A DNA stretch of 64,000 nt from Hirschia sp964351655 (lineage in GTDB: Bacteria > Pseudomonadota > Alphaproteobacteria > Caulobacterales > Hyphomonadaceae): NCBI GenBank assembly GCA_964351655.1, contig CAYGPD010000014.1:1-64000 (forward strand), read 5' to 3'. This document shows, one piece after another, positions 62,001 to 64,000 of this stretch. Position numbers and translations under genes: made by a program. Position 1 is the first letter of the stretch. Each line of letters starts with the position of its first letter. The notes under the pieces are model-generated. The model searched no databases. It was not told where the DNA came from and saw only the letters and a program-made list of their open reading frames with translations.

Positions 62001-64000
62001 TATGCCACCTTCCCAGTAATTTGTGTTGTACTTTGTTCCCTCGAATTTTGAGCGCGAACTTCAGGCGCTTGCCGGCCCCGAAGATTCACAACAACATCTG
62101 CCAAATCGATAAAGTCGGACCGATATGAGCAAAGCAGCAATGTCTGCCGTCTTCCGGTATTCGCTATGTAGTTCTTAAGGTTTGCACCTAAACGACCCGA
62201 CATAAGCGAGTTCGGAACCTCATCAATCAGGAGAACCGACGCCTCTTGAAGATAGCCTCTTGCAAGCGCAAGCTTGTAGGAAAGCGAAGAGTTAACTTCC
62301 AACCCCTCATTGCGTCCAATCAATGTAGAAAGCCCGTTGGGAAGGCGATTAACAGTATCCCAAGCATCTGCAATTTCCAGCGCTTTTTGGACCTGATCAA
62401 GCGTAGCCTGCGGGCGTACCAGCCTAAGATTCTCTAATATACTACCACCATAAAAGGTGGGAACTTTGGGCACATACGCGATTTGCTTTCGTAACATGTG
62501 AGCGTTTAGTTGGCGAATATCAAAACCATCAATACGCACAGCTCCAACGTCGGCTTGATACAATTTTTGAATCAATTTTAAAATGGTGGCTTTTCCACCA
62601 CCAGTCGTTCCCGTCAAAACTACAAAATCACCTACCTTGGCTTGGAACGATAAATCACGAAAAACAAAATCACTCCCATCTCCATATTTAAAGGACACAT
62701 TGTCAAAGGTGACTTTTCCATTGATCTTAGCGAGCTTCGCAGCGCTGGGGTTTTCGTCCTTTTCCGAACGCACTTCCATCAGATCATCGATTTGTAAAAT
62801 ACTGTTTCTAATTTGCTCTAAACGCGGCACCATAGAACACAACGCATAAAATGGGGCTAAAGCACGCCACGTTAGAACCATAGACGCAACCATAGCACCG
62901 GGGCTAAGTAACCCTGCCCAAATCAAATGCACTCCAAATCCGATCGTCGCGACAGACGCCAACAACGTAATGGCATGTGCGAGCGATTCAGCTATAGCGC
63001 CCATGACCCCCATCGAGAAATGCACCATCATTTCACGACCAGATACATCTCTATATTTACGTACCCATTTTTCCTGAAGTCCTCGCGACCGGATCGTTGG
63101 AAGTTTTTCATAGGTTTCAATTGCAAACTGTTGCCGCGCGGAACTCGCCTTCGCAGCTAAGCGAATTGTTGATTTAATTTTACGGCGCACTCTCCAAAAT
63201 AGCACCAAATACAATCCCACTGCGACTACTGGGACAATGAAAATTTGTCCACCAATGAGATATAACGCAACAATTGAGAGGATTACGAATGGCGCATCCA
63301 AAACGGAAATAAAAGCTGGGCTACTAAAAAAATCTCTAACAGCTTCAAATGTCTTGATACGAGAAATCTGTGATGACACCGACGCGTTTTCAATAATAGA
63401 TGGTGGAAGAGACAAAAGGTGAGAAAAAACCTTGTTACCGACAACATTATCGAGGCGACCTGAAATCCAAGAAAGACCGGAAGCTCTAACTGCTCGGAAT
63501 GCCATATCAAATCCGATTGCAGTAATGGCTCCAACACACAACATTGGCAAAACATATGGCGCTGCTGAAGCAATCACGCGATCATAAACAAGCATAATGT
63601 AAATCGGTATCGAAATCGCGATCAGATTGGTCAGAAAACCAACGACCATGACCTGAAACAACGTTCCTCGGAACCTGCTTGACAGTGCGCGAAACCAAGT
63701 TTGACCACTCCCCTTCCTTTTGAAGTGAGACGTGGATTGACGATTTTCTTCGTATCTTCTGAATATCCAAACATTGCCGCGTGTATTCACATCTTCATCA
63801 TCAACTTCACGCACCTCTTGCTCTTCTGGATGAAATACTAGCGTTTTCCTACCATCAAGACGTTTGATCGGTAGTAACGGCTCACCATCAGGTGTAATCA
63901 TCAACGCTGGCAGCAATCGACCATCAAGGCTTTTGAGACGGTCAACATGTCGTCTGCCGTAAAAACCCAAATTCGCAATAGTATTCAGAACATCTTCTTC
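62000..64000 (-). CDS. Type I secretion ABC transporter protein, 5' end off window, degenerate ATPase
   Basis: The frame is open to the window edge, so the true start lies beyond 64000; residue numbers here count from the TTG at 63970. A C39-like N-terminal part (to about 90) is followed by a six-helix membrane domain and a nucleotide-binding domain. The latter is abnormal: Walker A is GTTGGGKA (Ala instead of Ser/Thr after Lys 460), the Q-loop has Lys 502, the LSGGQ signature is unrecognisable (NSSLSYK near 560-566), and the H-loop His is Tyr 616, while Walker B LLIDE (580-584) is kept. It may be a catalytically weak half that pairs with a canonical ABC protein encoded upstream. Confidence 0.85.
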   Translation of the reverse strand, partial: EEDVLNTIANLGFYGRRHVDRLKSLDGRLLPALMITPDGEPLLPIKRLDGRKTLVFHPEEQEVREVDDEDVNTRGNVWIFRRYEENRQSTSHFKRKGSGQTWFRALSSRFRGTLFQVMVVGFLTNLIAISIPIYIMLVYDRVIASAAPYVLPMLCVGAITAIGFDMAFRAVRASGLSWISGRLDNVVGNKVFSHLLSLPPSIIENASVSSQISRIKTFEAVRDFFSSPAFISVLDAPFVILSIVALYLIGGQIFIVPVVAVGLYLVLFWRVRRKIKSTIRLAAKASSARQQFAIETYEKLPTIRSRGLQEKWVRKYRDVSGREMMVHFSMGVMGAIAESLAHAITLLASVATIGFGVHLIWAGLLSPGAMVASMVLTWRALAPFYALCSMVPRLEQIRNSILQIDDLMEVRSEKDENPSAAKLAKINGKVTFDNVSFKYGDGSDFVFRDLSFQAKVGDFVVLTGTTGGGKATILKLIQKLYQADVGAVRIDGFDIRQLNAHMLRKQIAYVPKVPTFYGGSILENLRLVRPQATLDQVQKALEIADAWDTVNRLPNGLSTLIGRNEGLEVNSSLSYKLALARGYLQEASVLLIDEVPNSLMSGRLGANLKNYIANTGRRQTLLLCSYRSDFIDLADVVVNLRGRQAPEVRAQNSREQSTTQITGKVA

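Noticed and set aside
1..64000. tRNA, rRNA, CRISPR arrays, insertion sequences, prophage genes
   Set aside because: Looked for by eye and none recognised; a covariance-model or repeat search could still find a small RNA.

Overview
The window looks like the chromosome of a free-living, probably marine, Gram-negative alphaproteobacterium. Supporting signs are a TonB-dependent receptor, many Tat-exported and lipidated periplasmic proteins, glutathione-dependent formaldehyde oxidation, ergothioneine synthesis, a SorAB-type sulfite dehydrogenase and a type I secretion operon. The lineage (Hyphomonadaceae/Maricaulales-like) is only a guess. No rRNA, tRNA, CRISPR array, insertion sequence or phage gene was recognised. 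Gene density is high and most genes are devoted to sugar catabolism.

Region 1 (116-17846) has two seven-gene operons, both on the minus strand, with a LacI-family regulator (7924-8943, plus strand) between them. A LacI-type palindrome sits in front of each operon (7809-7822 and 17918-17931). The genes encode a GMC dehydrogenase with its Tat-exported small subunit, two 3-keto-glycoside hydrolase-like DUF1080 lipoproteins, four sugar isomerase/epimerase-type TIM barrels (one with lost catalytic residues), a Gfo/Idh/MocA oxidoreductase, a sugar-type MFS transporter, and an electron-transfer set (cytochrome c', cytochrome b561, and a planctomycete-style PSCyt/DUF1501 pair). I read this as an oxidative 3-keto-glycoside pathway that starts in the periplasm.

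Region 2 (18174-26989) is a De Ley-Doudoroff galactose/galactonate module: SMP-30 lactonase, DgoR-like regulator, Cys-type sulfatase, SDR dehydrogenase, MFS sugar porter, then dgoK-dgoA-dgoD. Formaldehyde genes follow directly (adhC, fghA, with an amidohydrolase, a VOC protein and a DUF1838-like lipoprotein). The combination would suit a sulfated, possibly methylated, galactan.

Region 3 (31994-43886) is the most notable. It encodes an SsuD/SmoC-like flavin-dependent sulfonate monooxygenase, a SmoB-like aldo-keto reductase, a SmoA-like flavin reductase, an SSS symporter and a SorA/SorB sulfite dehydrogenase in one plus-strand operon. Divergent from it are a GntR/UTRA regulator, a Gfo/Idh/MocA enzyme and a YeiH-type sulfite/sulfate exporter, with a TonB receptor beyond. 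This reads as a self-contained oxidative sulfoquinovose pathway (sulfo-SMO). It has no classical GH31 sulfoquinovosidase in the window. The Gfo/Idh/MocA protein is a candidate NAD+-dependent sulfoquinovosidase. Sulfite would be exported and oxidised in the periplasm.

Region 4 (43899-64000) holds glpD with a DUF302 lipoprotein, a QEGLA-motif metallopeptidase-like protein, egtB-egtD, a GH3 beta-glucosidase, an MFS exporter with a second flavin reductase and a TetR regulator, a GT2-GtrA glycosyltransferase, and a minus-strand operon running in from beyond the right edge. That operon joins a type I secretion ABC protein (with a strikingly degenerate ATPase domain) and an HlyD adaptor to a response regulator-ATPase and a hybrid histidine kinase.
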